A stretch of DNA of 64,000 nt from Acidobacteria bacterium RIFCSPLOWO2_12_FULL_66_21 (GTDB lineage Bacteria; Acidobacteriota; Vicinamibacteria; Vicinamibacterales; 2-12-FULL-66-21): positions 232,221 through 296,220 of the forward strand of contig MELC01000030.1 of the NCBI GenBank assembly GCA_001767455.1. Reading direction: 5' to 3'. Every line of letters begins with the position of its first letter. The first letter of the stretch is position 1. Positions 34,383 to 43,425 of the stretch are shown piece by piece. The notes below the pieces were generated by a model. The model worked only from the letters and a program-made list of their open reading frames with translations. It was not told where the DNA came from and searched no databases. A program made the position numbers and the translations under genes.

Positions 34383-36311
34383 TCAGCGCGCGCGGTCGGC
34401 GAGGGTCGCCAGGATCGACCGGAATTCCGGCAGTCCGCGCAGGGAGGCGAAAAGCGGCTCGATCGGGATCGTCCATCCGGCAAACGGGTGCTCCGCGCGC
34501 TCGAGCAGGGACCGGAGTGCTTCGATGGCGCGGTCGGCGCGGCCGTTGACGTTGTGCTGAAAGGCTTCCGCGAGCGCCGCCTCGCTGGCGCGGCCGCCGC
34601 GGCGAAGCGCGTCGATGGCCGCCGTCGCCCGCGCGAACGCGGAATCGGCGTCCTTCCGCCGGCCCTCGGCGGCGAGGGCCGTGCCGCGGCCGACAAGCGA
34701 GCGCGCGTGATCCGGAAAGAGCTCCAGCGCGCGATCGAACATCGCGCGCGCGCCCGCGGGATCCTGGGCGTAAAGGCACGCGAATCCGGCGCCGTCGTGC
34801 GCGTTCATCGCGAACTCGGCGGCGTAGAGCTGCGAAGCGCCGGCGGAAATCTCCCGGTTGAACTCGACCTTGGCTTCGGTCACGTCTCCCTGGGCGAGAC
34901 GCACGAGGCCGAGCAGCCAGTGCAGCCCCTTGGCGGGATAGCGCTGCTTCAGGTTCGCCTGCCGGTCCTGGACGATGGTGCCTTCGCGCAGCACCGACTC
35001 GGCGTGATCCAGCGTGCCGCGCGCGATGTGGACCATCGCCGCCTCGAAGTGCGCGAACGGGAAGTCCGGATAGAGCTCCATCGCGCGCAGCAATGCGCGC
35101 AGCCGCTCCTCGCCCCATGCCGCGTGCGCGAGCCTGAACTGGTTGCCCCAGTAGCCGGGTTCCAGCGCGACGGCGCGCCGCGCCGCGGTGAGCGCCTCTC
35201 CGGTCCGTCCCGCGCTGACGAGGAGAAACGAGAGCGTGGCGTGCCCCTCCGCCAGATCGCGATCGAGCTCGATGGCCCGCCGCACGTGATCGATGGCCCG
35301 CGCGAGGAGCGAGGCCTCCGGCTGGTTGCGCGCGCGCGACATCTCGTACTGCCAGAACCGCGCGTTCGCGAGTCCCACTTGCGCCAGCGCATACTGCGGA
35401 TCCAGCGAGACCGCGCGCTCGAAATCGGCGATGGCGCCTGGCACGAGCGCGGCGTCGAGCGACTCGAGCCGCACGCGCCCCTCGGTGAACGCCTGGTACG
35501 CCTCCAGGCTGCTCGTCTCGCGGTTGCTGCGGCGGACCCAGTGATCCTTGCGCGCCGCGCCGACCGCTTCGGCGAACTGCGCGACGAGGCGATCCTGCAG
35601 CTCGAACACGTCGGCCAGCAACCCGTCGGCCTTCGCGTCGGCGAGCGCCTCCCCCGACGTGGTGTCGACCACGCGCGCCGTGATGCGCAACCGGTCGCCC
35701 GCTCTCTGGAAGCTGCCGACGACGGCGAGATCGAGATGGAGATCGCGGGCGAGCGCCGGCAGGTCGGGACCGAGGCGGCGGACCGCCTCGACGACACGAA
35801 TGCGGTCGATGATCCGCAGCGCGCCGGTCGATCGCAGATCGTTCGTCACCGTCTCGGCGATGCCCGACGAGAGCCAGGCCAGGTCCTTGTCGTTGGTGAC
35901 GTTCGTGAAGTCGAGCACCGCAATCGCGGCGGCCTCGTCGGAGGGCGCGTGGACCGTGTCGGCGCGAGGGACCGGCGCCGGCGCCGCGGCCGGCGTCTCG
36001 ACCGCCGCGATGAACCGGTAGCCGCGCCGCGCGACCGTCTGGATGTAAGTCGGCTTCGAGGGATCGTCGCCGAGTGCCTGCCGCAGCTCTGAGACGGCCT
36101 GGGTCAACGCATTGTCGGTCACGGCGACGTCGGGCCAGAGCGCGGCAAACAGCTCGTCTTTCGGGACCAGGGCCGACTGCCGGGCAACGAGGTACAGGAG
36201 CAGGTCGATGATCTTCGGCGAGAGGGGGATGACCTCGCCGTCCCGCAGGAGCCGGTAAGAGGCCGCATCCACGGCAAACGGCCCGAAACGGTAGGAGACG
36301 ACGCCCGACAT
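34383..36311 (-). CDS. Winged-helix (OmpR/CadC-type) regulator with TPR domain
   Basis: 642 residues. Residues 1-105 are a trans_reg_C winged helix (YRFGPFAVDAASYRLLRDGE, LSPKIIDLLLYLVARQSALV, TYIQTVARRGYRFIA). A TolB-like segment around residues 130-260 (AIAVLDFTNVTNDKDLAWLS) is followed by tetratricopeptide-like helices. There is no receiver domain and no obvious membrane helix, so it is not a classical CadC. This class is expanded in Acidobacteriota; targets are unknown. A -10 hexamer TAGAAT ends 6 nt before the ATG. Confidence 0.87.
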   Translation of the reverse strand: MSGVVSYRFGPFAVDAASYRLLRDGEVIPLSPKIIDLLLYLVARQSALVPKDELFAALWPDVAVTDNALTQAVSELRQALGDDPSKPTYIQTVARRGYRFIAAVETPAAAPAPVPRADTVHAPSDEAAAIAVLDFTNVTNDKDLAWLSSGIAETVTNDLRSTGALRIIDRIRVVEAVRRLGPDLPALARDLHLDLAVVGSFQRAGDRLRITARVVDTTSGEALADAKADGLLADVFELQDRLVAQFAEAVGAARKDHWVRRSNRETSSLEAYQAFTEGRVRLESLDAALVPGAIADFERAVSLDPQYALAQVGLANARFWQYEMSRARNQPEASLLARAIDHVRRAIELDRDLAEGHATLSFLLVSAGRTGEALTAARRAVALEPGYWGNQFRLAHAAWGEERLRALLRAMELYPDFPFAHFEAAMVHIARGTLDHAESVLREGTIVQDRQANLKQRYPAKGLHWLLGLVRLAQGDVTEAKVEFNREISAGASQLYAAEFAMNAHDGAGFACLYAQDPAGARAMFDRALELFPDHARSLVGRGTALAAEGRRKDADSAFARATAAIDALRRGGRASEAALAEAFQHNVNGRADRAIEALRSLLERAEHPFAGWTIPIEPLFASLRGLPEFRSILATLADRAR

Positions 36312-36317
36312 GCTCGG

Positions 36318-36323
36318 ATTCTA
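36318..36323 (-). promoter_or_regulatory. -10 hexamer TAGAAT of the winged-helix/TPR regulator
   Basis: On the minus strand TAGAAT ends 6 nt before ATG 36311. Confidence 0.55.
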
Positions 36324-36364
36324 CTGCGAGAACCCCGGCCGGAACGGCTCACGAGGGCAGAATC

Positions 36365-36616
36365 CTAACGCCCGACGGGCGGGGCCTGGGTCGCCGGCGC
36401 CGAGCCGCTCGTCAGGCGGCGCAGCTTGCTGACGTCGCCCACGATTTCAATGAGGCCGCAGTCCCGGCACATGATGGCCTTGGTCATCACGTCGCCGGTC
36501 TCGAAGGTCATGAACCTCGAGTCCTGGGGCCTGAAGGACAGACGGACGGCCGAGTACAGCACGCCGCTTGCGCTCATCTCGCCGCCACACCGGCCGCACA
36601 TGCGGGTAGGCTCCAT
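36365..36616 (-). CDS. Small zinc-ribbon protein
   Basis: 83 residues. Two Cys pairs, MCGRCGG (C7, C10) and MCRDCGL (C50, C53), form a probable zinc ribbon separated by about 40 residues. It begins MEPTRMCGRCGGEMSASGVL. The start overlaps the 3' end of the cyclophilin-fusion gene by 43 bp. Such small ribbons are common and of unknown function. Confidence 0.7.
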   Translation of the reverse strand: MEPTRMCGRCGGEMSASGVLYSAVRLSFRPQDSRFMTFETGDVMTKAIMCRDCGLIEIVGDVSKLRRLTSGSAPATQAPPVGR

Positions 36617-38763
36617 GGGAGAACTCCCGGGTAAAAGCTGCGGCAGTGTAGCACGCGGCGGGCCATCTGCTTTTCGTCCTTTTCCTTTTCGAAGCTGATG
36701 GTGTCGATCCGATCCCCCTCGGCAATCAGATCCACCACGTCCATCTTGTCGACCCGCCCGAATACCGTGTACTGCGAATCGAGCCTGGGATTGTCCACGA
36801 GATTGATGTAGAACTGCGCGTCGCCCGTGTCGCGGCCGCGCGTCGACAGCCCGACCGACCCGCGCGAATTGCCGACATCGCCGATCTCGTCGTGCACGAA
36901 CCGGCCGTCGCCCGAATACTCGTTGGCGCCCGGGCTGCCTCCCTGGATCACGAAGTTCGGCACCACGCGATGGAACGTGAGGCCGTTGTAGTATCCCTCC
37001 TTCGCGAGCCTCCAGAACCTGACGCTGGCCAGCGGCGCGACATCCGTCAACAACGTGATCTTGATCACCCTGCCGCTGGCGAGCGTCACGCGCGCGGGAA
37101 CGCTGCCCGCCTCGTCGAGCTCCCCCCGGCCCGGAAGCGCCGGGCGCGGCTGGAGCTGCGGCGCGATTTCCATCGGCTTGCCCGTCCATTTCTGCAGGGT
37201 CGCGGCGGCCGCCATCGCGACTGTGATGTCGAAGTCCTGCAGGAGCGGCACCAGGTGGCCGGCCTGATCCGGCTCCCCCAGTTCGTCGATCCGCTCGAGC
37301 AGCGCAAGCCGCACGTCTCGGGACGAGTCGCGCTTCTCGGCCGTCACCCGGCGCAGCGCATCGAGGAGTGCCGAGGACAGTCCGGGGGGCGCCGCGGCCC
37401 CTGCCAGCTCGCGGGCCGCCGTGCGGAGCAGCTGGTAGTCGGTGGCACGCAGGAGAATGTCCACGAATACCGGATCGCTCTCCGCGCCCTTGAGCTTGCG
37501 AAGCGCGGGCAGCGCCGCCTCCTGGACGTTCGGGTTCGCATCCACCGCGAGCCGCTCCAGCGCGACGACGTCGTTCATGATCGCGGCCGCGCGGGCGGCG
37601 TACATCCTGACCTGCCACGTTTCGTGCGGGATGTCAGCGCCGAGTGGGATCTTCGCGCGGTCGGGATCCCGTTTCGCCAGCGAGACGAGCGCATGCGCCG
37701 CTCGGTGCCATTCTCCGGGCGGCGGCGTCCGTGCCTCAACCACCAGGCGGTCCGTCACGTTCGCGTCCTCGCGGCACTGATCCGCCAGGAGGTCGAGCGC
37801 CATCAGCGCCACCGGCAGATCGGGATCTTTCGTCGCCTCGATCAATGGAAGACAGCCATTGGCGCCAGCCTCCTGCCGCGCATACGCGCGCAGGGCGTCG
37901 ATCCGGACGACGATCGCGGGATCGCCCATGACTGTGGTGATGAGATCCAGCCGCTCGGTCTGGACGAGCGGCGAGCCGCCGCCGCCGAGCGCGACTGCCG
38001 CAAGCCGCCGCAGTTCTGCCGCGTCCTTGTCTATCTCACGCGCGGCCACGCGCAGCGTGTCTTCGTCCATCCCGCGGCCGGAGATGAGCGCCGCCATCGC
38101 CGCAATTCGCGAAGACATCGTGTAGAGCCCCCGCCGGTTGACGACGATGCGGCGCAGCCATTCGATCGTCTCCGGGGAAAGCTGCGACAAGCGTCCGTGG
38201 ACGCGCGCGAGCGTCTCGAGCGCGCCGGCGAAGTCCGCATCGAGCGCGCGGAGCTTCTGAAGGGAATCGACACGTTGGATCTGCCGGAGCAGGAAGGCTT
38301 CCGCGGCCCGAACCTGGATGTCGCGTGTATACGGAAGCTGACCGATGGCCGTAGCGTACGTCCCCAGGTCGGCCGTGTTCTCCGTCGAGCCGAGCTGCGC
38401 CAGCAGCTCGAATGCCATCTGCACCTGCTGCCCGGTCCGGTCAATCGGCAGGGGATCGCCGCGCAGCGACAGGACGACGGCGATCGCCGCCTCCGTGCGG
38501 GCGGGGCCCGTGGCGAGAAACTGCAGCAGCGTGGCGCTGAAGGCGCGGTTCTCGTACCGGCCGAGCGCCCGCATGGCGCGCTTCTGAACCACGGCATCGG
38601 ACGAGCGGGTCAGCGTCAGCAGCACGCGCATCTCTTCGTCCTGCTTTGCCCGCAGCGCGTCGATGACAGGCGTGTGCAGCCCGGCCGGAAGATCCAGGCG
38701 GTTGTCTTCCGCCGCCAGGATGGTGAGCTCAGCCGCCCACCTGGCTTCCTGGGCGGACGGCAC
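36574..38763 (-). CDS. HEAT-repeat protein fused to a C-terminal cyclophilin domain
   Basis: 729 residues from GTG 38763. The first 500 residues are HEAT-like helical repeats (VVQKRAMRALGRYENRAFS, RKLKGAESDPVFVDILLRAT). The C-terminal 170 are a complete peptidyl-prolyl isomerase: LTFHRVVPNFVIQGGSPGA, GSVGLSTRGRDTGDAQFYIN, YTVFGRVDKMDVVDLI. The codons before GTG 38763 are open back to the stop of the DPP III gene and encode a good signal peptide (LLQKTGAAVLLVIAIGTGLS then RPSAAPVPSAQ), preceded by GGAGG. This suggests real initiation at CTG 38841 or ATC 38844 and export. The gene would then start directly after the upstream stop codon (coupled). Confidence 0.85.
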   Translation of the reverse strand: MPSAQEARWAAELTILAAEDNRLDLPAGLHTPVIDALRAKQDEEMRVLLTLTRSSDAVVQKRAMRALGRYENRAFSATLLQFLATGPARTEAAIAVVLSLRGDPLPIDRTGQQVQMAFELLAQLGSTENTADLGTYATAIGQLPYTRDIQVRAAEAFLLRQIQRVDSLQKLRALDADFAGALETLARVHGRLSQLSPETIEWLRRIVVNRRGLYTMSSRIAAMAALISGRGMDEDTLRVAAREIDKDAAELRRLAAVALGGGGSPLVQTERLDLITTVMGDPAIVVRIDALRAYARQEAGANGCLPLIEATKDPDLPVALMALDLLADQCREDANVTDRLVVEARTPPPGEWHRAAHALVSLAKRDPDRAKIPLGADIPHETWQVRMYAARAAAIMNDVVALERLAVDANPNVQEAALPALRKLKGAESDPVFVDILLRATDYQLLRTAARELAGAAAPPGLSSALLDALRRVTAEKRDSSRDVRLALLERIDELGEPDQAGHLVPLLQDFDITVAMAAAATLQKWTGKPMEIAPQLQPRPALPGRGELDEAGSVPARVTLASGRVIKITLLTDVAPLASVRFWRLAKEGYYNGLTFHRVVPNFVIQGGSPGANEYSGDGRFVHDEIGDVGNSRGSVGLSTRGRDTGDAQFYINLVDNPRLDSQYTVFGRVDKMDVVDLIAEGDRIDTISFEKEKDEKQMARRVLHCRSFYPGVLPWSLPACAAGVAAR

Positions 38764-38844
38764 GGGAGCCGCGGACGGGCGGGAGAGGCCCGTCCCTATC
38801 GCGATGACAAGAAGAACGGCCGCTCCGGTCTTCTGCAGCAGGAT

Positions 38845-40917
38845 CTATTTCCTCCGGCCGGAATACCCCAGCATCTGCGCCGTCAGATCCAGCGGATACG
38901 AGATCCTGACGTCGGTCACCGTTCCGTCGTTGGCTTTTATCGGCTCGAGCCGCGGCTGGACGAACCCCGTGTAGGACGGCATGTTCAGCCGGGTGACGCG
39001 CTGCACGACCTCGTCGCGCAGCTTGGGCTCGAAGTGCACGCCGTAGGTCTCGAACAGGTTCTTGGCGGCCGCGTAATCCCCCTCGGACTTGATCCGCTGC
39101 ACCTCGGCGAGCAGACGGCCGACCCCTTCGCGGAACGCCTTCGCGTCGACCATCACGTAGTAGGTCTTCCCGTCGCGCTCGCGCACGTCGATCGCCTTCG
39201 AGTTGGACATGAGCCACCGCACGATCATCTGGCGGTTGCGCATGTGGTCCTCTTCGATCTGCGACCCCTCGCGGACCCGGCGGAGCTGGACGAGCGCGTT
39301 GCGCGTGTAGCCCTCGTACTCCGTCTGGACGATCTCGTTCTGATCCTCCGCGCGCAGGAGGCCGAGCTCGACCATCTTCCGGTCCGGCAGGAAGTACAGC
39401 GCCACGAGGTCGGCGCGTCCTTCTTCGAGCGCCGAGTACTGCTCCTTCAGGAACGATTGGGGACTCCCCTGCACCTTCTCGGACATCTTGCCCGACGCAT
39501 GTCCGATCACCTCGTGCAGGTCCGTCGTCAGCTCGCCGGCCATGCTGCTCCACTTTTCCGCGCGCGCGGCCTCCTCCGGCGTCCACGCGAACTCGCGCCG
39601 GAACTCGGCGGAGGTGGACTTGTCGTACGCTTCGTTGACGTTCGAGAGCGACACCGACTTGCTGCCGTACTTCTCGCGGATGTTCTGATCGTTCGGCAGG
39701 TTGATGCCGACCGGGGTGATCGGCCCGGAATCGCCGGACTCGACGACGACGTCGATGGCGTTGGCGGTGATGCCCCTGACCCCCTGCTTGCGGTACCGCG
39801 CGACCCACGGCATGTGATCCTCGAACCACTGCGCGTCGGCCGCGAGCTTCTGGATGCCCGCCGTCTTCTCGCGATTCACGTAGAAGACGAGCGCCTCCCA
39901 CGAGCCCTTCTGGCCGCGGGGATCCATGTAGACCTCGACGAACCCGTTGATCGTGTCAACCGGCGACGCCTTGTCCTGCACCCAGGCGATGTCGTACGCC
40001 ACGCGATCGGCTGTGTCGCCCGTCTGGTAGAACTTGATCAGCGCGGCGAGCGCGCGCGACATCTCCGGCGTGGCGTACTTCCTGGCCGCTTCGAGATGAC
40101 CGACAATCGCGCGGATCTCCTTGTCGTATCGGCCGCCGGCGCGGTACACCTCCTCGATCAACTTGCCGTTGCGCTTGGCCAGCCGGGAATTCAGCGGGTA
40201 GTGCTCCTGGAAGCCCTCGAGGTCCTTCATCGTGACGCCGACGTAGAGGTTGTTCGCGCTCGAGGCCAGGAGGTCCTTGCCGGGACCGGGCGTCTTGTTC
40301 GTCACGATCGGATCGACGGTGACGTCGAAGAAGAGCGGGCGCATGCGCGTGAGCATCGCGTCGAGCGTCTCGCCGCTCGTGAGGGGGAATTTCGCGCCGG
40401 CTTTCTGCGCGGCCTTTGCCGCGGCGGCAAGCGCGTCCGGCGTGCACTTCAGCACGAACTTGCGCGCGGTCAGGTTGTTGTAGGGGCCGGTGTTCAGCCA
40501 GAACAGCTTGGTGTAGCGCTGGATGTCCGCGAGCGTGCCGGGATCGATTCCGTCGGCGTGCGTGAGGATCTCCTCCAGCACGTCACGCATCTCGAGATTG
40601 TGCGCGTAGCGCTGGTCGTAGAAGATGTCGCGCCCGGCGAGCGCGGCCTCGTAAAGGTGCCAGATGAGCAGCTTCTGATCGAGCGGCAGCGCGCTGAATC
40701 CGTCCGCATACACCTGCGCGACTGCCGCATCCTCGACCCGTTCGAGCAGGTACTTGCGGTCGGCGGGAGGCGCCTGCTGACCGGCGCCGGCGGGCGAGCC
40801 GGCCCGCATGCTGTCGGTCGCCGGCGTGTTCTCCTGCCTGCCGCACGCCATTCCCGAGGTCATCGCTGCCACGGCTATCGCTGCTCCTGTCAATGAGGCC
40901 AGAACTGTACGTTTCAT
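38845..40917 (-). CDS. Dipeptidyl peptidase III-type zinc peptidase (M49)
   Basis: 690 residues. N-terminal export signal MKRTVLASLTGAAIAVAAMT SGMACG; the Cys context is not a perfect lipobox. The M49 zinc motif HExxxH is HEVIGHASG near residue 467 and the third-ligand motif is ALEEGRADLVALYF. The enzyme removes dipeptides from the N-terminus of oligopeptides. It is first in an operon with the HEAT-cyclophilin and zinc-ribbon genes. A -10 hexamer TAGAAT ends 8 nt before the ATG. Confidence 0.92.
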   Translation of the reverse strand: MKRTVLASLTGAAIAVAAMTSGMACGRQENTPATDSMRAGSPAGAGQQAPPADRKYLLERVEDAAVAQVYADGFSALPLDQKLLIWHLYEAALAGRDIFYDQRYAHNLEMRDVLEEILTHADGIDPGTLADIQRYTKLFWLNTGPYNNLTARKFVLKCTPDALAAAAKAAQKAGAKFPLTSGETLDAMLTRMRPLFFDVTVDPIVTNKTPGPGKDLLASSANNLYVGVTMKDLEGFQEHYPLNSRLAKRNGKLIEEVYRAGGRYDKEIRAIVGHLEAARKYATPEMSRALAALIKFYQTGDTADRVAYDIAWVQDKASPVDTINGFVEVYMDPRGQKGSWEALVFYVNREKTAGIQKLAADAQWFEDHMPWVARYRKQGVRGITANAIDVVVESGDSGPITPVGINLPNDQNIREKYGSKSVSLSNVNEAYDKSTSAEFRREFAWTPEEAARAEKWSSMAGELTTDLHEVIGHASGKMSEKVQGSPQSFLKEQYSALEEGRADLVALYFLPDRKMVELGLLRAEDQNEIVQTEYEGYTRNALVQLRRVREGSQIEEDHMRNRQMIVRWLMSNSKAIDVRERDGKTYYVMVDAKAFREGVGRLLAEVQRIKSEGDYAAAKNLFETYGVHFEPKLRDEVVQRVTRLNMPSYTGFVQPRLEPIKANDGTVTDVRISYPLDLTAQMLGYSGRRK

Positions 40918-40925
40918 GATGTTCG

Positions 40926-40931
40926 ATTCTA
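40926..40931 (-). promoter_or_regulatory. -10 hexamer TAGAAT of the DPP III operon
   Basis: On the minus strand TAGAAT ends 8 nt before ATG 40917. Confidence 0.5.
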
Positions 40932-40990
40932 TCGCGCGGCGGGCCGTGCGAAACAGCGCGCACCATCGAGATGAACCGGCGGGACAACCG

Positions 40991-42448
40991 TCAGTTCAGT
41001 GGCACCCGTTCGAGATGTTCCGGCATCTTCGTCGTCCAGCCGAGCGACTTCTGGATCGTGCCGCTCAGGGCCTCCATCGACGCGGGCTCGCCGTGCACGA
41101 TGAATGTATGTTTCGGCGCGCCGCTGAAGCCGCCGAGCCATCGCATGATCTCGGAGGAATCGGCGTGCGCGGACATCGAGCCGATCGACTCCACGTGGGC
41201 GTTGACGGGCACCGACTGGCCGTGGATCTTCACGGCCTTGGCGCCGTCCATCAACTGGCGCCCGCGGGTCCCCACCGCCTGGTAGCCGACCAGGAGCACC
41301 GTGTTCCGGGTGTCGGGCAACGCCGCGGTGAGGTGATGCAGCACGCGGCCGCCGGTCGCCATGCCGCTCGCCGAGATGATGATGGCCGGCATCTTCGATT
41401 GCGTGAGCTGTCTCGATTCCATCGCCGTGCCAATCGTGCTGAAGCGTTCGGTGGCAAACGCCGCCACCTGCCGCTCGTGACGGGCGTGCCGCCGCCGCTC
41501 GTCCCGGGAATTCTGGCGGTCGGCCGGGCCGTGTGGCGCCTTTTCGTCGTGCGCCTCCGGCTGCATGTCCGGATCGAGCTCCTGAACCCGCTGCGAGTAG
41601 CGCGCCAGCGCATCTATCGCCATCGGGCTGTCCAGGAACACCGGCAGCACGGGAATGCGGCCCTCTTCTTCGAGCCGGCGCAGCCAGTAGATCAGCTCCT
41701 CGACCCGGCCGATTGCAAACGCCGGGATGATCACCCGCCCGCCGCGCCTGGCCGTATCGTTGATGACGCCCGCCAGCGCCGAACCATCGTCGTCCGCTTC
41801 ATGAAGACGGTCGCCGTAGGTGGACTCGACCAGGAGGTAGTCGGGCGTGTCCGTCAGCATGGTCGGATCGGGCAGCACGGGCCGCCCGAACCGGCCGAGG
41901 TCGCCGCCGAAGAGAATCGTCTGGCCGCCGGTTTTCACGCGGGCGTACGACGATCCGAGCAGGTGACCCGCGTTGATGAACTCCACCTCGATGTCGCCGA
42001 CGACCGGCATGGGACGGTCGTAGCCGCACGGCTGGAGGAGGGACACGGCGCGGAACGCGTCCGCTTCTCCGTAGAGCGGCAGCGCCGGCGTGTGCTTGGA
42101 ATAGCCGTGGCGATTCGCGTTCTCCGCGTCTTCTTCGTGGATGCGGCCCGAGTCCGGCAGCACGATCCTGCACAGGTCCTGCGTGCCCGCGGTGCAGAAC
42201 ACGCGGCCGCGAAAGCCCTGCTTCACGAGGCGCGGCAGATATCCACAATGATCCAGGTGCGCGTGCGTGAGGATGATGGCGTCGATCTCCGAGGCCTTGA
42301 TCGGCAGGTCCTGCCAGTTGCGCTCCCGGAGCTCCTTCAACCCCTGAAACAGCCCGGCGTCGACGAGCACCTTCGCGCTGCCCGTGTCGAGCAGGTACTT
42401 CGAGCCGGTCACCGTCCGCGACGCGCCAAGAAACGTGATCGACCTCAT
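40991..42448 (-). CDS. MBL-fold/beta-CASP RNA-processing nuclease
   Basis: 485 residues. HTHAHLDHCGY (H62, H64, D66, H67) is motif 2 of the metallo-beta-lactamase fold; GHLLGSSY and GGDLGRF follow, then the beta-CASP insert with FAIGRVEEL and SASGMATGGRVLHH, and a C-terminal SMSAHADSSEI/IVHGEP segment. This is the CPSF-100/YSH1-like family of RNA exo/endonucleases. A charged insert near residues 295-325 (QPEAHDEKAPHGPADRQN) is unusual. The start overlaps the stop of the deaminase gene upstream by four bases. Confidence 0.9.
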   Translation of the reverse strand: MRSITFLGASRTVTGSKYLLDTGSAKVLVDAGLFQGLKELRERNWQDLPIKASEIDAIILTHAHLDHCGYLPRLVKQGFRGRVFCTAGTQDLCRIVLPDSGRIHEEDAENANRHGYSKHTPALPLYGEADAFRAVSLLQPCGYDRPMPVVGDIEVEFINAGHLLGSSYARVKTGGQTILFGGDLGRFGRPVLPDPTMLTDTPDYLLVESTYGDRLHEADDDGSALAGVINDTARRGGRVIIPAFAIGRVEELIYWLRRLEEEGRIPVLPVFLDSPMAIDALARYSQRVQELDPDMQPEAHDEKAPHGPADRQNSRDERRRHARHERQVAAFATERFSTIGTAMESRQLTQSKMPAIIISASGMATGGRVLHHLTAALPDTRNTVLLVGYQAVGTRGRQLMDGAKAVKIHGQSVPVNAHVESIGSMSAHADSSEIMRWLGGFSGAPKHTFIVHGEPASMEALSGTIQKSLGWTTKMPEHLERVPLN

Positions 42449-43407
42449 GCAAACAACCCCACTTGTCCTCCGGTATGCCAGAAGAGCACGGTCGGCGTCT
42501 TGTCGAATTCGCCGTCGCGCACGCGCGCGATGAGGCCGGCCATCGCTTTGGCGGTATAGGTCGGATCCAGAAAGAGCCCTTCCGTGCGCGCCGTCAGCCG
42601 CATCGCCTCGATCGAAGCGTCCGTCGGCACGCCATAACCTCCGCCGACGAACCGGTCGTCGACTTCGACAGGGACGCCGTCGAATCGTCCGGGCTCGATG
42701 TGCAAAAGCGCGGGAAGTCCTGCCAGGATCCCGCGGATGTCGGCCTCGAGAATCCCGGCTGGCTCATCCGCGCTGACGCCGATGACGCGCGTTGCCGCGC
42801 CGAGCAGCTCGCAGCCCGCGATGATGCCGGCCTGCGTGCCGCCGGAGGAGGTGGAATGGACGATGACCTCCGGCGCCGGGATCTGCTGCAGCAGCTCCGC
42901 GACGGCGAGCGCATATGCAGCCGCGCCAAGCGGCGTCGAGGCGCCAATCGGAATGACGTACGGGTGGCCGCCGCCCCTGCGCATCTCGCCGGCGATGCGC
43001 TCCACGGTCGGGGCGCGCTCTTCCCGCGTGGCGACGTAACGGATTTCCGCCCCGACGAGGGCGTCGAGCAGCGCGTTGGCGGAAGGGCGCTCCGGCTTCA
43101 CCCCGTTCACCACGAGGACGCAGCGAAGACCGATCTTCGCGGCCGCGGCCGCGGTGACGCGCGCGTGATTCGACTGCACGCCGCCGCTCGTGATGAGCGT
43201 GTCGGCGCCCTGGCGCACGGCGTCGGCGGCCACGAGCCGCATCTTGCGCACCTTGTTCCCGCCAAACGCGAACGGTATGGCGTCGTCGCGCTTGACCAGC
43301 AGCCCGGCGGCACAGCCGAGCGCCTGCGCCAGGCGCGGCATCTGCTCGACGGGTGTAACGACCTGACCGAACGGAACGGCGGGGAGGAACGCGAGCGCGC
43401 CGAGCAT
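42445..43407 (-). CDS. PLP-dependent deaminase, D-cysteine desulfhydrase / ACC deaminase family
   Basis: 320 residues. FAFGGNKVRKMRL carries the PLP lysine (K52), SNHAR follows, and HSTSSGGTQAGI is the phosphate-binding loop. The family includes D-cysteine desulfhydrase (DcyD) and 1-aminocyclopropane-1-carboxylate deaminase; residues separating the two cannot be judged here. It is first gene of the operon with the MBL nuclease. A -10 hexamer TATACT ends 6 nt before ATG 43407 and overlaps the promoter of the divergent MTHFR-like gene. Confidence 0.87.
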   Translation of the reverse strand: MLGALAFLPAVPFGQVVTPVEQMPRLAQALGCAAGLLVKRDDAIPFAFGGNKVRKMRLVAADAVRQGADTLITSGGVQSNHARVTAAAAAKIGLRCVLVVNGVKPERPSANALLDALVGAEIRYVATREERAPTVERIAGEMRRGGGHPYVIPIGASTPLGAAAYALAVAELLQQIPAPEVIVHSTSSGGTQAGIIAGCELLGAATRVIGVSADEPAGILEADIRGILAGLPALLHIEPGRFDGVPVEVDDRFVGGGYGVPTDASIEAMRLTARTEGLFLDPTYTAKAMAGLIARVRDGEFDKTPTVLFWHTGGQVGLFA

Positions 43408-43412
43408 CAGGG

Positions 43413-43419
43413 TAGTATA
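43413..43419. promoter_or_regulatory. Overlapping divergent -10 elements (TANNNTA)
   Basis: TAGTATA contains TAGTAT on the plus strand (ending 7 nt before ATG 43426) and TATACT on the minus strand (43414-43419, ending 6 nt before ATG 43407). Only 18 bp separate the two start codons, so one symmetric element appears to drive both leaderless genes. Confidence 0.65.
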
Positions 43420-43425
43420 CCGATG

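Noticed and set aside
40860-40917. Lipoprotein assignment for the DPP III-type peptidase
   Set aside because: The residues before the Cys (SGMAC) do not match the lipobox well enough.
42463-43425. N-terminal extension of the MTHFR-like protein to 608 residues
   Set aside because: The extension is antisense to the PLP deaminase and not protein-like; the promoter at 43413 fixes the start near 43426.
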